Shown here: positions 31,031 through 41,986 of the stretch, piece by piece
How positions within the stretch are numbered: the stretch's first letter is position 1
Layout of the letters: every line of letters begins with the position of its first letter
Source: Sabellastarte sp. h YS-2021
Taxonomy: Eukaryota > Annelida > Polychaeta > Sabellida > Sabellidae
Assembly (NCBI GenBank): GCA_964017235.1
Contig: OZ024929.1
Span: 66,187,603-66,251,602, forward strand
Direction of reading: 5' to 3'
DNA length: 64,000 nucleotides
Notes under the pieces: model-generated
What the model was told of the DNA's origin: nothing
What the model saw: the letters and a program-made list of their open reading frames with translations, nothing else
The model's database searches: none
Translations under genes and position numbers: made by a program

Positions 31031-31173
31031 CAACGAAAAGGAGGCTGATACACAGGAAGTGATGACGTCACGACAACCTATGAGGCCGAACCAACTGCAT
31101 GCTTGTTTTTCTCGAGCGTTGGTCGTCTGTGCCTCGCGGCAACCAGTAAAGCATTCAGTCCCACATGGTAAGC
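31031..31173. repeat. DIRS-A1 right (5') inverted terminal repeat
   Basis: Reverse complement of 24925-25068, with TGACGTCA at 31063-31070. In sense orientation this is the transcript's 5' end and probable promoter. Confidence 0.95.
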
Positions 31174-31190
31174 TATTGTAGCGCAATAAA

Positions 31191-31843
31191 ACTTCATTTT
31201 TCCTGAATGATTAACAGTGTAAACAAATTTACATCTGAGTCATCTGAGTAGTGAAGTACGAAGTTAATATCCTACTATTTTATTTCTTTTTTTGTGTTTA
31301 AAGTTTTATCCACAAAGTTTTCAAAGTGTTTCTTTGACTTTAGTGATAAGTTTTATGGAAATTTTTATGTGACACTCCCATATTTATTGGAATATTTATA
31401 TGCATACAATAAGATATTTCTCAATTAAAATTTTAATTTTTTTAATCCAAGTTGTATAACAGCATTGTACAAGCTGGGTTTATTTTAGCGAAATTCTGTA
31501 CAAGTTACAACTTGTAACGCCTATCTTGTAAGAGTTGCAACTTGTATAAAAAAACTTGTACACCATATAATATATATATATTTATATATAATATCTGCCT
31601 ATTGTTACTAGGACATCAAGCAAGTCCTAAAGGCTTATTTGAAGCATTGACTCTTGTTTCCAGAGGTGTATTTACTGAATAACCATAAGTTTCAAGGGCT
31701 AAGAAATTGTAGTGTAATAAAATAATATCTCAGAAGCTTTTCAGATCACTGATGTCACAACTGACAGGAAATTTGTTTTAATTGACAAGAATAAAATAAT
31801 ATTTTCAATTCCTACAAGTTTAAAAGTAAATGAGAAATTATAC
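31191..31843. other. ABCA gene, 3' flanking intron sequence
   Basis: AT-rich, with a (TA)n run near 31570 and several TTACAAGTTGTAA-like inverted repeats at 31440-31560. I looked for the terminal ABCA exon (starting Val-Phe) on the minus strand and did not find it. Confidence 0.45.
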
Positions 31844-31947
31844 CTGGTCAAGTGTTGTCTGGCTGACAGAATAGTTTTCTATCTGTAATCTCTGCCTCAC
31901 TGTCTCCAGACCACCAAAAATATGAGACAGGGAAAATTTGTCACCAT
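31844..31947 (-). CDS. ABCA-type ABC transporter, internal exon near the C-terminus
   Basis: A 104-bp exon with acceptor CTCGCAG/AT and donor CAG/GTATAA. With the G carried from the previous exon it encodes DGDKFSLSHIFGGLETVRQR and ends NYSVSQTTLDQ in phase 0. The SVSQTTLDQ string is a signature of the C-terminal regulatory region after the second nucleotide-binding domain of ABCA1/ABCA3/ABCA4-like lipid exporters. Vertebrate ABCA genes also break here before Val-Phe. The protein is a polytopic membrane lipid transporter. Which ABCA subfamily member this is cannot be decided from three exons. Confidence 0.92.
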
Positions 31948-32505
31948 CTGCGAGCAATAAACATGTTTCACAAGCATACCAGGAAGTTTATGCACATATA
32001 AAAAAACCAAAATTATCTTTTCAAAATGTATAGCTATGAGGAGTTACATGTACTAGTGGGGGACAGCAGATCCAGATCTAGGGTGGGGCGGGGAGATGGT
32101 CATGCAGGGTGAGAGAAAAACCCATGACAAAGGTTTCATCTTCTGAAAGGAGGGTAATGTGAACACTAGTAATGTGATTGATTGCAAATTTTAGAACTGG
32201 TTTCTGAAAGCAGAAATTCAACAAGAGGAGAGTGCCCGTGAACGGGCACTGTGTCAGCTGACTGAGTGTTTTTGATTTGTGAAGGTGATAATGAGAGGAA
32301 AGCATAATTATCAGGGAAAGTGCTGTACAAAAGTACAGTAAATGGTAATTGAACAGCATGTTCGAAAGAAATTCCGAAGCTGACAGAAGAAAAGGACAAA
32401 AAAGTTGTGCCGTGCAAATGGTATTATGAAGGAAAGTAACAAGGTAACTGTTTAAGTGTAAAAAGTAGGTTAAAACATATTTAAAGAAATACTGCAAATG
32501 CAATA
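31948..32505. other. ABCA intron, unassigned part
   Basis: No repeat or coding frame recognised; short open frames at 32078-32572 lack any protein signature. Confidence 0.45.
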
Positions 32506-32509
32506 TCCT

Positions 32510-33830
32510 CGTTCCACCTTGAAGAAGGGGTCCAAGGTCAAATCCAACCACACAAAAACATTCCCAGCCCATGATTTCCTATAGGTTGGTTTACCATCCC
32601 AAACCTGTAGGACCAATAATAAGCGAGTTATAAGCACTTTTAAGTTTGGCTGTCCTCATTTGACCTAGAAGGAGGGGTCCAAAGGTCAAATCTGACCACA
32701 CCAAAAGAATCCCAGCCCATGATTTCCTATATGTTGGTTTACCATCCCAAACTTCTAGGAGCATTAATAAGCGAGTTATAAGCACTTTTAAGTTTGGCTA
32801 TCCTCGTTTGACCTTGAAGGCAGGGTCCGAGGTAAAATCCGACCACACCAAAAGATTCCCAGCCCATGATTTCCTATAGGATGGTTTATCATCCCAAACT
32901 TCTAGGAGCATTAATAAGCGAGTTATAAGCACTTTTAAGTTTGGCTATCCTCGTTTGACCTTGAAGGCAGGGTCCAAGGTAAAATCTGACCACACCAAAA
33001 GATTCCCAGCCCATGATTTCCTATAGGATGGTTTACCATCCCAAACCTCTAGGACCAATAATAAGCGAGTTATAGGCACTTTTAAGTTTCGTTATCCTTG
33101 TTTGACCTTGAAGGAGGGGTCCAAGGTCAAATCCGACCACACCAAAAGATTCCCAGTCCATGATTTCCTGTAGGTTGGTTTACCATCCCAAACCTGTAGG
33201 ACCAATAATAAGCGAGTTATAAGCAATTTTAAGTTTAGCTATCCTCAATTGACCTTGAAGGAGGAGTTCAAGGTCAAATCTGACCACACCAAAAGAATCC
33301 CAGCCCATGATTTCCTATAGGATGGTTTACCATCCCAAACTTCTAGGACCATTAATAAGCGAGTTATAAGCACTTTTAAGTTTGGCTATCCTCGTTTGAC
33401 CTTGAAGGCAGGGTCCAAGGTCAAATCCAACCACACCAAAAGATTCCCAGCCCATGATTTTCTATAGGTTGGTTTTCCATTCCAAACCTCTAGGACCAAT
33501 AATAAGTGAGTTATAAGCACTTTTTAGTTTGGGTATCCTCGTTTGACCTTGAAGGAGGGGTCCAAGGTCAAATCGGACCACATCAACAGATTCCCAGCCC
33601 ATGATTTCCTATATGTTGGTTTACCATCCCAAACCTCTAGGACCAATAATAAGCGAGTTTTAAGCACTTTTAAGTTTGGCTATCCTTGTTTGACCTTGAA
33701 GGAGGGGTCAAAGGTCAAATCTGACCACACCAAAAGATTCACAGCCCATGATTTCCTACAGGTTGGTTTACCATCCCAAACCTCTAGGACCAATAATAAG
33801 GGAGATATAAGCACTTTTCAGGACTGACAA
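32510..33830. repeat. 147-bp satellite, nine units
   Basis: ATGATTTCCT-type anchors lie at 32571, 32719, 32866, 33013, 33160, 33307, 33454, 33601 and 33748: one interval of 148 bp, then seven of exactly 147. Units contain TTTGACCTTGAAGGAGGGGT, CCAAGGTCAAATC, GGTTTACCATCCCAAAC and AATAATAAGCGAGTTATAAG. The short ORF at 33543-33827 is this repeat translated. Confidence 0.95.
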
Positions 33831-33842
33831 AGAAACACCTGT

Positions 33843-34110
33843 GGTGGCCATCTTATTTTTCAAAATGAGGCCAAAAATATTCCCAGTCAAGATTTTATAA
33901 TGAGGAACATATCCTGCGAATTTGAGATCTCTACCTATAATACCCTTTGCTCTAGAGGGCCAACAAAAGTCCTTGTTTAAAGTCGAATAAACGTCCCTGG
34001 CGGCCATCTTGTTTTTCAAAATGAGGCCAAAAATATTCCCAGGCAACATTTTATGGTTATTAATATATCCTGCAAACTTGAGAAGGCTAGCTATAAAATT
34101 TTTTTGGTTA
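33843..34110. repeat. 156-bp repeat, two units
   Basis: GGYGGCCATCTTRTTTTTCA recurs at 33843 and 33999, followed by AAAATGAGGCCAAAAATATT and later TATCCTGCRAAYTTGAGA in each. GCGGCCATCTTG is the reverse complement of the motif in the 151-bp satellite. Confidence 0.85.
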
Positions 34111-34163
34111 GAGCAGTAATGGTGAAATCTCTCCACACACTGCGGCTATCCAGTGGATACAAT

Positions 34164-35100
34164 GATTTACTCAACAGTGAGAACCTGAAAGTAGCTATTG
34201 CTCAGCTATGCCATGACATACAGGTCTGCAATTTCACTATGTTATAGCTGACCAAAAATTACGTGAATAACATATTTAAACAAAATACTCTAAATGCAAT
34301 AGTTTTCAAGTTACAACTGATTTACTCAATAGTGATAACCTCAAAGTAGCTATTACTCAGCTATGCAATGAGCTACATGTCTGAATTTTTACTATGTTAT
34401 AGCTGACCCAAAAGTAGGTGAACAACATATTTAAGCAAAATACTGTAAATGCAATAGTTTTCAAGTTACAACTGATTTACTCAATAGTGTGAAACTGAAA
34501 ATAGCTATTGCTCAGCTATGCCATGAGTTATAGGTCTGTAATTTCACTATGTTATAGCTGACCCAAAAGTAGGTGAACAACATATTTTAACAAAATACTC
34601 CAAATGGAATATTTTTCAAGTTACAACTGATTTACTCAACAGTCAGTACCTGAAAATAGCTATTGCTCAGTTGTGCCATGAGCTACAGGTATGTAATTTC
34701 ACTATGTTATACCTGACCCAAAAGTAGCTGAATAACATATTTACACAAATTTCTGTAAATGCAATAGTTTTCCAATTACAACTGATTTACTCAACAGTGA
34801 TAACTTCAAAGTAGCTATTACTCAGCTATGCAATGAGCCACAGGTCTGGAACTTCACTATGTTATAGCTGACCCCAAAATAGGTGAATAACATATTGAAA
34901 CAAAATACTCTAAATGCAATAGTTTTCAAGTTATAAGTGATTTACTCAACAGTGATAACCTAAAAGTAGCTATTACTCAGCTATGCCATGAGCTACAGGT
35001 CTGAAATTTTACTATGTTATAGCTGACCCAAAAGTAGCTGAATAACATATTTATACGAAATTCTCTAAATGCAATAGTTTTCAAGTTACAAGTGATTTTA
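34164..35100. repeat. 155-bp satellite, six units in ABCA intron
   Basis: GATTTACTCAA-type anchors lie at 34164, 34319, 34474, 34629, 34784, 34939 and 35094, each exactly 155 bp apart. Confidence 0.95.
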
Positions 35101-35652
35101 CTCATGATGGAAGTTACTGAAAAGCCCAACAGTAGCTATTACTCACTTAGCTATTGAGACAGACACCCAAGTTACTCACCATGTTGTAGCTCTAAAAAAA
35201 GTAGCTGAATAAAATATTTTAACAAAATGCTCTAAATGCAACACTTTTCAAGTTATAAGTGATTTAGTGCATGATTTCATGAATTTTAATGCATTAAAAA
35301 TTATTAAAAAAATTTATTAAAAAAAATAAGACAGATCCAGGTCTCACACTCACACAAGAGAATCTACCTCTGGCCTAGTACATATATGCAAGATATGAGA
35401 GAAATCCCTGCAATAGTCACTGAGAAAATTGTGATAAAGTGTTGAAATTTTCACACTTTTGGTGGGTGTACCTCCCTTATAATGTCTCTAGCAAACAGAC
35501 GAACAGACAGATTTGCATGCCTTGAACAATTTTTCATCCTCGATAGATAAGGTATCTTTTAAAAAAAAACAGCATGTCTCTAGGCCTTGTAGTTTTGGAG
35601 GAGAAGTTGTTCCCGCGGACGCGGACGCCCACGCCGCAGAGTGACGACATAA
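35101..35652. repeat. Conserved 3' tail of the 155-bp repeat element
   Basis: Near-copy of 11691-12237, from CTCATGATGGAAGTTACTGA through GCAGAGTGACGACATAA. Shared by two loci separated by unrelated DNA, so array plus tail is one mobile unit. Confidence 0.8.
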
Positions 35653-35951
35653 CAAAAACTGGGCACATTTGATTTAATAAAAAGCCATGACATAAGTATT
35701 CAAATGTGTACATGAAAAATATGAACCGCGATGTACCTTTTGAAGACTTTTTGGGAAAAAAATTCTTATATATTGACAGAATATAATGAAATACTGTGAA
35801 ATTTTTTTGGTTGAATATTTTAAAAATTTAAAATTTTTTCTTCAATAAAAAATTCTGTTGCTTTTTTTTTGTGGAATATTTTGGTAAATTTATGTTAAAA
35901 TAGTGTGATAATAGGAAATGTTAAAATAGGAAATCTGGTTTTGATTACCAG
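35653..35951. other. AT-rich spacer before DIRS A2
   Basis: Nothing recognised; long A and T runs. Confidence 0.5.
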
Positions 35952-35998
35952 AAAATTGAAAATTTTAATTACTTAAATGTAGCTTTTATAAGCTACAA

Positions 35999-36142
35999 GC
36001 TTACCATGTGGGACTTAATGCTGTTCTCGGGTTGCCACACCCGTGGCCAACGTCTTAGAAAAAAAGACAGTTCTTGTTAGCCACCGGATATGCTGGTAGT
36101 TGTCGTCACGTGATAACTTCTGACCAATCGTCCTACTTTCTC
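35999..36142. repeat. DIRS-A2 left inverted terminal repeat
   Basis: Reverse complement of 41987-42133 with only a few mismatches. Starts GCTTACCATGTGGGACT like A1, then diverges from it. Confidence 0.93.
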
Positions 36143-36208
36143 GTTGAAATTTTCTAAAACCTACCCCTCAGCTGTAAACAGCGGGGAGGCAGGGTGGGAC
36201 TCTTCTAA

Positions 36209-36310
36209 GTCCCACATGGTAAGCTTGTAGCTTATAAAAGCTACATTTAAGTAATTAAAATTTTCAATTTTATTACGCTACAATAGCTTACCATGTGGGA
36301 CTTAATGCTG
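36209..36310. repeat. DIRS-A2 internal complementary region
   Basis: Copies of both element ends joined at TTTTCAATTTTATTACGC. The right-end base change (ATTACG versus ATTGCG in A1) is present both here and at the A2 right terminus. Confidence 0.9.
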
Positions 36311-36772
36311 AATTCAACCGCCCGGTGGCGGGATTACAGCTGAGACTGGAAGATATGTCATTTTTTCTAAGATTTTGAATTAATATATACAGAATAGAGC
36401 CAGAAATACCAGTCTGAGTCCCATTTACAGTGCCCCGACCCCGAAGATCGGGCCTGTAAAGCCAAAAACCTAAGTAAAAATGAGGGACAGTGCTGAAACT
36501 GTCTAGATGTTTGACTGTAGGACGGAAGTGCAGCAGTGCTCACTTGAGGTCTAGGGTCCCTGAGGGCCCTTCACGAATGACTGACCAACCCAATGGTTGG
36601 ACATCTCATAAATTTTTTCCACCTAAATATGAGATTAATGACAACTAAGTAAGTCCTTAATACAAATACTTGATAAGTAAAAGACAAAATGACCTTACCC
36701 GTAACATCTTGAAGGTAAAGGAATACCTAGATCCTGGGAGAGACTCCTGAAGACTTGGTTGTAGCGGATGTG

Positions 36773-36812
36773 CCCCCCCCCCCCCCCCCCCCCCCCCGCC
36801 TTTTTTTCTTTC
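36773..36812 (-). promoter_or_regulatory. Polypurine tract with 25-G run (A2)
   Basis: Twenty-five C (36773-36797), GCC, then T-rich sequence on plus. In sense this is GGAAAGAAAAAAAGGC and a run of 25 G. Same position as the 11-G tract of A1, so the homopolymer has expanded. Confidence 0.55.
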
Positions 36813-36829
36813 CGAGGACAACTGGTCTG

Positions 36830-38077
36830 AGGGGAAGGATCTAGGACTTGTTGTGCCGCCACTACGGGTCCCAGATACATATTGTTGTCGGTGTCCGACC
36901 AAGTAAGGTGTTTGAGGTAAAAATTTGTAAATGTGTTGTGAGCTTTCCAGTGACAGGCTTGCATGATTTGGTCCACCGATACCCCACCGTAAAAGGCCTT
37001 AGAGGCCGCGAAAGCCCGGATGTCATGCGCTTTAACTTGGACCAAGTCCAAGGCTTGTTGGTCTGCTTGTTTGTAACAAAGTAGGATGGTTTGTTTCAAC
37101 CAGGAAGAGAGAGTAGCGGGTCTGATGTCTGAGGTATGTCCTTTCTTGAAGGAGATAAAAAGGAGGGAACGAGACCCTCTCAGGTCTTTGGTTCGGTCCA
37201 GATAATACCTCAGGGCCCGTACCGGACACAGGGTCCTGTCTTCCTTAAATTGTCTATCTACAATGGTAATCAAAGCAGGAATAGTCACCGGAGACACACT
37301 TTGAGAACCTTCTCTTGCTAGTTGGTTTTTGGCTATGAAATCAGAAGACGGGAACAAGGCGACCTTTTCCCATTGGCCTAGATTAGATACTTTGTTTGCG
37401 ACCCAGGCATGGATTTCACTGCGGCACTTGCCGGAGGCCAAAGCTAGCAAGAAAGCAGTTTTGAGAGTAAGATGTTTGAGGTCTGTGTCTTTCATGGGCT
37501 CAAATGGTGCTTTTGTGAGCTCGTGGAGGACAACAGAAAGGTTCCACTTGGGTAAATTTCTGGAACTTTTGGGACGATCCCTGTGAAAACTGGAGAGTAA
37601 CCTATGAAGGTCTGCATTGTGTGCAATATGGATGGCCGTTGGGCCCAAAGTGTCAACGATTGCAGTCCTGTAACCATCCATGGTCGAGGGGCGCCTGTTT
37701 AGGTCTTGGTATAGGTACATGAAAAAATCTGAGATTTGTTTCACAGATGGAGCGGAGAAATCCACCGAATTTTCTCTGCACCATTTTTCAAATAGGGCCC
37801 ACTTAGACTTATAGATGGTCCTTGTTGATGACCGCTGAGGGGCAGCAATTCTCTCTGCCACCTCCACAGAGAAGCCTTGTTCTTGGAGTTGTCCGCTCCT
37901 AGACACCAGGCGTGGAGGTTCAGGTGCTGGGGGTTGTTGTGGAACACATACTTGTGGGACTGTTTGAGTAGGGTCGTTGACACTGGGAGTTGTAGTGGGA
38001 TCTCTGTTGAGAGCTGCACTAGGTCCCAAAACCAGGGCATCCCTGGCCAGCATGGGGCTATTACGATGATCAGGCAA
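36830..38077 (-). CDS. DIRS tyrosine recombinase, A2
   Basis: Near-identical to the A1 recombinase, with all catalytic motifs: GKCRSEIHAW (the Arg before Ser-Glu is kept, the preceding Arg is Cys), VKAHDIRAFAASKAF, MQACHWKAHNTF and FYLKHLTW. The A1 stop after DPSPQ is lost, so the frame runs on through the G-run as poly-Gly and ends at 36695. That extension is unlikely to be functional. The start is taken at the TTG/Leu-Pro-Asp position homologous to A1; no ATG is evident. The gene itself looks intact even though RT is broken. Confidence 0.88.
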
Positions 38078-39720
38078 TGAAATTGCCGATCTTTTGGATC
38101 ACCTTGTGAAGGAGAGCCGTAGGAGGGTACGCATAGGCTGTGAGGTTGGTCCAGTTTATGTTTAGAGCATCTATGTCCCAGGCCCTTGGGTCTGGGATAG
38201 GAGACACGTACAGTGGGAGCTTGTGGTTCAGGTGAGTGGCAAATAAGTCTACATGAGGTGTGAACCACTTCTGGCAGATCTGTTTGAACACCTGTGGGTG
38301 CAGAGACCATTCTGTTGACTGCACTTGGTTGGACCTGGACAGTAGGTCGGCCATCACATTCAGGCATCCTGGAATGTACCTGGTTTTCAATGTTATGTGG
38401 TAGTGATGGCACCAGGTCATGATCTTCCACAGGAGAGCGCACATCTCTGCTGAGTGTGTTCCTCCTTGTTTGTTGATGTAGGCTACCACTGTTGAGTTGT
38501 CCGTCGCAACTAGCACTGTTTGATTCTGGCACTGGTCCTTGAAGTCTCGAAGGGCCAGGGAGACCGCCTTCAGTTCTAGGACATTTATGTGTAGCCTTTT
38601 TTCCCGATCTGACCACAGACCCTTTGTAGAATTTTGGTCTAAGTGAGCGCCCCAACCTTCGTTTGAGGCGTCGGTAAAGAGTTGGATACTGTGGTCTTTG
38701 GGATGAAGGTCTGCACCTTTCATCACGTTTGAGGGATTTTGCCACCAATCTAGGTGGGCTGCAATGGCTTCTGTCCAGGGAAGGAGGTTGTCCAGCGACT
38801 GAGGATATCTCCAGTGCTCCTTGAGATGAAACTGAAAGGGTCTCATGTGAAGGCGTCCCTCCGGGACCATTTTCTCCGTTGAGGCTAGCAACCCAATTAG
38901 CGACATCTTGCAGTCAAAACACGTTTTGACTTGAGGTGTAGGATCAAATCCTGGAGTTTGAGCCATCTCTCTTGAGTGGGTTTTACAAGGGCTGAATCTA
39001 GATGGTACTCGTAGCCCACGAACGAGAACACCTGAGTAGGTTTCAGTTCTGATTTTTCCTGATTTATTATCCACCTCAAGGACTGGGTTAGGTCTACCAC
39101 CGCCTGAGTGTTCACTTGGGCTTCCTCCTGAGACTGGGATCTGATCAGCCAGTCGTCCAGGTATTGGTGAATTCTGAGTCCTCTTGAGAGGGCCATTAGT
39201 TTCACTTCCTTTACAATCATTGTAAAGACCTGGGGGGCTGTGGCTAGTCCGAATGGGAGGGAGGTGAACTGGAACACCTGAGACTTGTAGCAAAACCTTA
39301 GGTATTTCCTTGAGTTTGGATGGGTGGGGGTGTGTAGGTAAGCGTCCGACAAATCTATCGACGATACCCATTCCCCTGGAATCAGTGAGGTCCTGATGGA
39401 CTCTGGGGTTTGCATTTTGAACTTTTCTACAAGTAGAAAAGTGTTGAGCATGTTTAGGTCTATGACTGGCCTCCACCTTGGGTGAGGCTTGGTACTAGGA
39501 ACAGGCGACTGTAAAACCCGAGTGATTTTACATTTTCCACCCTTTCTATTGCGTTCTTGACAGAAGAGACTGGATACAGAGGCCAGGACTTGGTCTTTGA
39601 AGGGCCTTGTATTCTGACTGGGTCAGGAGTCTGACTGGACTTGGATTTGAAAAGAATGACAGGATTTGTTTGCCAGTCTTATCTGAAAGAGCGAAGGTGA
39701 CCTCCTACTGGTGGACTGAG
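38070..39720 (-). pseudogene. DIRS reverse transcriptase-RNase H, A2 (frameshifted)
   Basis: The RT part is open at 38897-39451 with SIDLSDAYLHTPTH, LPFGLATAPQVFT and YLDDW. A 5-bp deletion near 38905, relative to A1, shifts the frame before SLIGLLASTEKMVPEGRLHM. RNase H continues in the other frame to 38070 (LFTDASNEGWGAHL, VATDNSTVVAYI). A 1-bp deletion near 38085 shifts the frame again before LIIVIAPCWPGMPW. The N-terminal part (PPVGGHLRSF near 39680) is separated by further damage near 39480-39660. All catalytic acidic residues are still encoded but not in one frame. Confidence 0.88.
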
Positions 39721-39869
39721 TGAGGCTGGAGGAGTCATTGGGGGGGAAGGGTTTTCATGCCCTCGTCCCCTGGAGTGGGTCGAAAAGACCTTGGAGCCTC
39801 GGCTACTCGATTTCCCCCTACCTGGGGAAAACGATGGATACTGCTTGGGATGGAATGCCCCCATTGGGG

Positions 39870-40560
39870 TGGTTCCTGTAGGAGCCTCTAGATGTGGGGA
39901 AGTGGAAAGGGTTGATTAATAGGGTCTAAACCCTAAGTGTTATTACAGGTGCCTTGATGAGGGACTCCTGTCCCTCCTAAGGTAGTTGTGAATGGGGAAC
40001 TTTAAGATCTAAAGATCCAGTATCTCACCTGAATTCACCATACCCCTTCTGACTACTTATATGCACCATGAAATTGAGTTTGACCTGTCTGGTAGTAGCC
40101 TTGCTACTGTCTTAACATATATCCATAACCAGGTTGTATTGAGAAGAACCTAGTGGAGAGCAGGCTAAAGCTCAACTCTTGCTAACCAGAAGGGGAGGAG
40201 GGGCTTACCCAAGGAGGACCCTAGGGAGATACAGATTTGAAAACTTGTGTTCAAAACAAGGTTGTTCCATTTCAAGGGAAAATAACAGGCCAACTTCCTG
40301 TTGGCCTAGTACATCATTCAGAGTCCAGACTGTGGAGGATCTAGGCGTAAAGTCCCTGGGGGCAGGGAGGTTAAAACAACTGCCTAAGTTTCAATGTCCT
40401 CCAAAATGGTTAGGGTGAAGTCAGGCAACCTACTTCCCTAAAAATACAGAGTCAGTACTGAATGAAGGACCTTGTTTGGAAGCCCTCTTGGGCTTGAGGA
40501 CTTGGACCCAAGCCTCCAATAAGAGATATTTACTGCCAGGCTGGAGAAAAATTAGTCCAA
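39870..40560 (-). pseudogene. DIRS gag relic, A2
   Basis: Collinear DNA similarity to the 3' half of the A1 gag is recognisable in patches (for example near 39960-40000 and 40250-40280), with stops in all frames. The gag N-terminal Cys cluster was not found. Confidence 0.55.
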
Positions 40561-41986
40561 GTGTGTGTTAGGATTGTTCAGAGTTCTGATCTGAAACCAT
40601 CATCTGAACATCAGATTTAAGATCTGATCATCCGAGGATTAGATCTACATACAATCATCCGAGCATCGGATTTAAGATTAGATCATCCGAGCATTGGAAT
40701 TTAGAGTAGCCTCGGATCTGATATCTGATCTGATGGACTAGATGCAACGAAAATCCGAGTATCAAATCATATTCGGATGGATAGAAGTTGGAAATAATGC
40801 ATCCGATTCTCGGGTGCATTAAAAATCTCGGATGAACTAAGATGTTATCTGGCTTCAGATTTAAGCAGGGATCTGATCCACCCTGGAGAAAGAAGTTGGA
40901 TATTATAATTTTTATGTAAGCTTTCCTTAAAGCAAGCTTCCATGTAAGCTTTGCCTTTCCTTCTTTGAAGGAACTACACAACTGGATTTACGTAAGTAAA
41001 TCGACAGTGACACAAGGTCACCTGCCCCACCCGCCTCACTGCAGGTAGGGCTAGTTGTGAGATAAGGAAAGCAGTAATTACACAGAATTTATTAAATGAC
41101 ATAGAATCTAAAAGGCAAGTACAATATTTCTTATATTATAAAGCTGGATGAATTAAAATATGATTAAAATAATGGGAAACCAAGGTTACCTTAGTTTGAA
41201 GAAACACGTAATGTCTAGACGATTAGATGAAGGATTCTATTCCTGTTTATTTAAGTATTAACATTACAAATGGTCAATAATACAGGAAAGAAGGGATAAA
41301 ATATTAATTTATTGTATTTTATTCAATTTTATTTTATTTTATTTTATAAACGTACTGTAAGAAACTCGCGTCTCTCAGCACATGCGGTCTAGACGTGACG
41401 TCATCACGGGGGTTTCCCCGAGGATTCCCCCAGTTAGTTTCGTGCTTTATATGGTATTTTAACCCTTAAAAGGGCAAATACTGTTGAAGAACGGGGATAA
41501 ATCATAAAGAAATCTGTGTAATTTGGTTTCAACAGGCATATATTCCTGTATATAAACTACCAACACGAGACGTGCATTACAAGAAATTGCTGTCTCGACA
41601 ATAAAACGGAAGTTGTTTCCGATGATTTTACTCGACCAGGACTCGTTTGTGTTACATTTATATACATTTAAACCCTAAAAGGGGTCCAATAATGAAGCAG
41701 ATAGGGCTTAAATATTTTATTTTATTTTACTGACAGGCATATATATATATCCTGTATTAGAAAACACATAAACGAGTCGCTATTGCTTTACAACGTGAAC
41801 CCGGAAATGGACTTCAGTTGTAAAATATAGTAAAGATACTTATCTGAACTATGAAAAGACATCGAATTGTGATTCTATGTAATAAAATAAAGACACTGAT
41901 GTAGTTTCCATATCCAAAGACAAATATATCCTTGTAAAAATGAAATAATATTCCTTGTAAAATAAGGTTTTGCTAATTCGCGTGGC
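40560..41986. other. A2 5' region without recognisable gag
   Basis: 40560-40870 is dense in ATCCGAG/CTCGGAT and GATCTGAT motifs. 41300-41350 is a TTTTA microsatellite. TGACGTCA lies at about 41397. CCTTAAAAGGG-like and TATATATATCCTGTAT-like blocks recur near 41460-41540 and 41680-41760, suggesting a local duplication. Confidence 0.4.

Larger units (their letters stand above)
24881..31190 (-). mobile_element. Structurally complete DIRS retrotransposon A1
   Basis: A 6.3-kb element with about 143-bp inverted terminal repeats (24925-25068 and 31031-31173, differing at about two positions), an internal complementary region (25127-25230) and three long open frames in order gag, RT-RNase H, tyrosine recombinase on the minus strand. 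There is no DDE integrase, no LTR and no target duplication; AAAA is present at both edges. The inverted-repeat layout marks it as DIRS1-like, not Ngaro- or PAT-like. No stop or frameshift was seen in the core domains, so it is the best candidate for an active copy. Confidence 0.95.

Noticed and set aside
31708-31728. Solo end of a DIRS family A element (ATTGTAGTGTAATAAAAT)
   Set aside because: The match is only about 18 nt, AT-rich, with no inverted repeat beyond it.
32510-33830. CRISPR-like regular repeats
   Set aside because: Whole ~147-bp units are repeated with no variable spacers, in animal intronic DNA. This is a satellite.
36695-36829. Poly-Gly C-terminal extension of the A2 recombinase
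   Set aside because: It arises from loss of the stop codon and read-through of the G-run. The A1 homologue ends before it.
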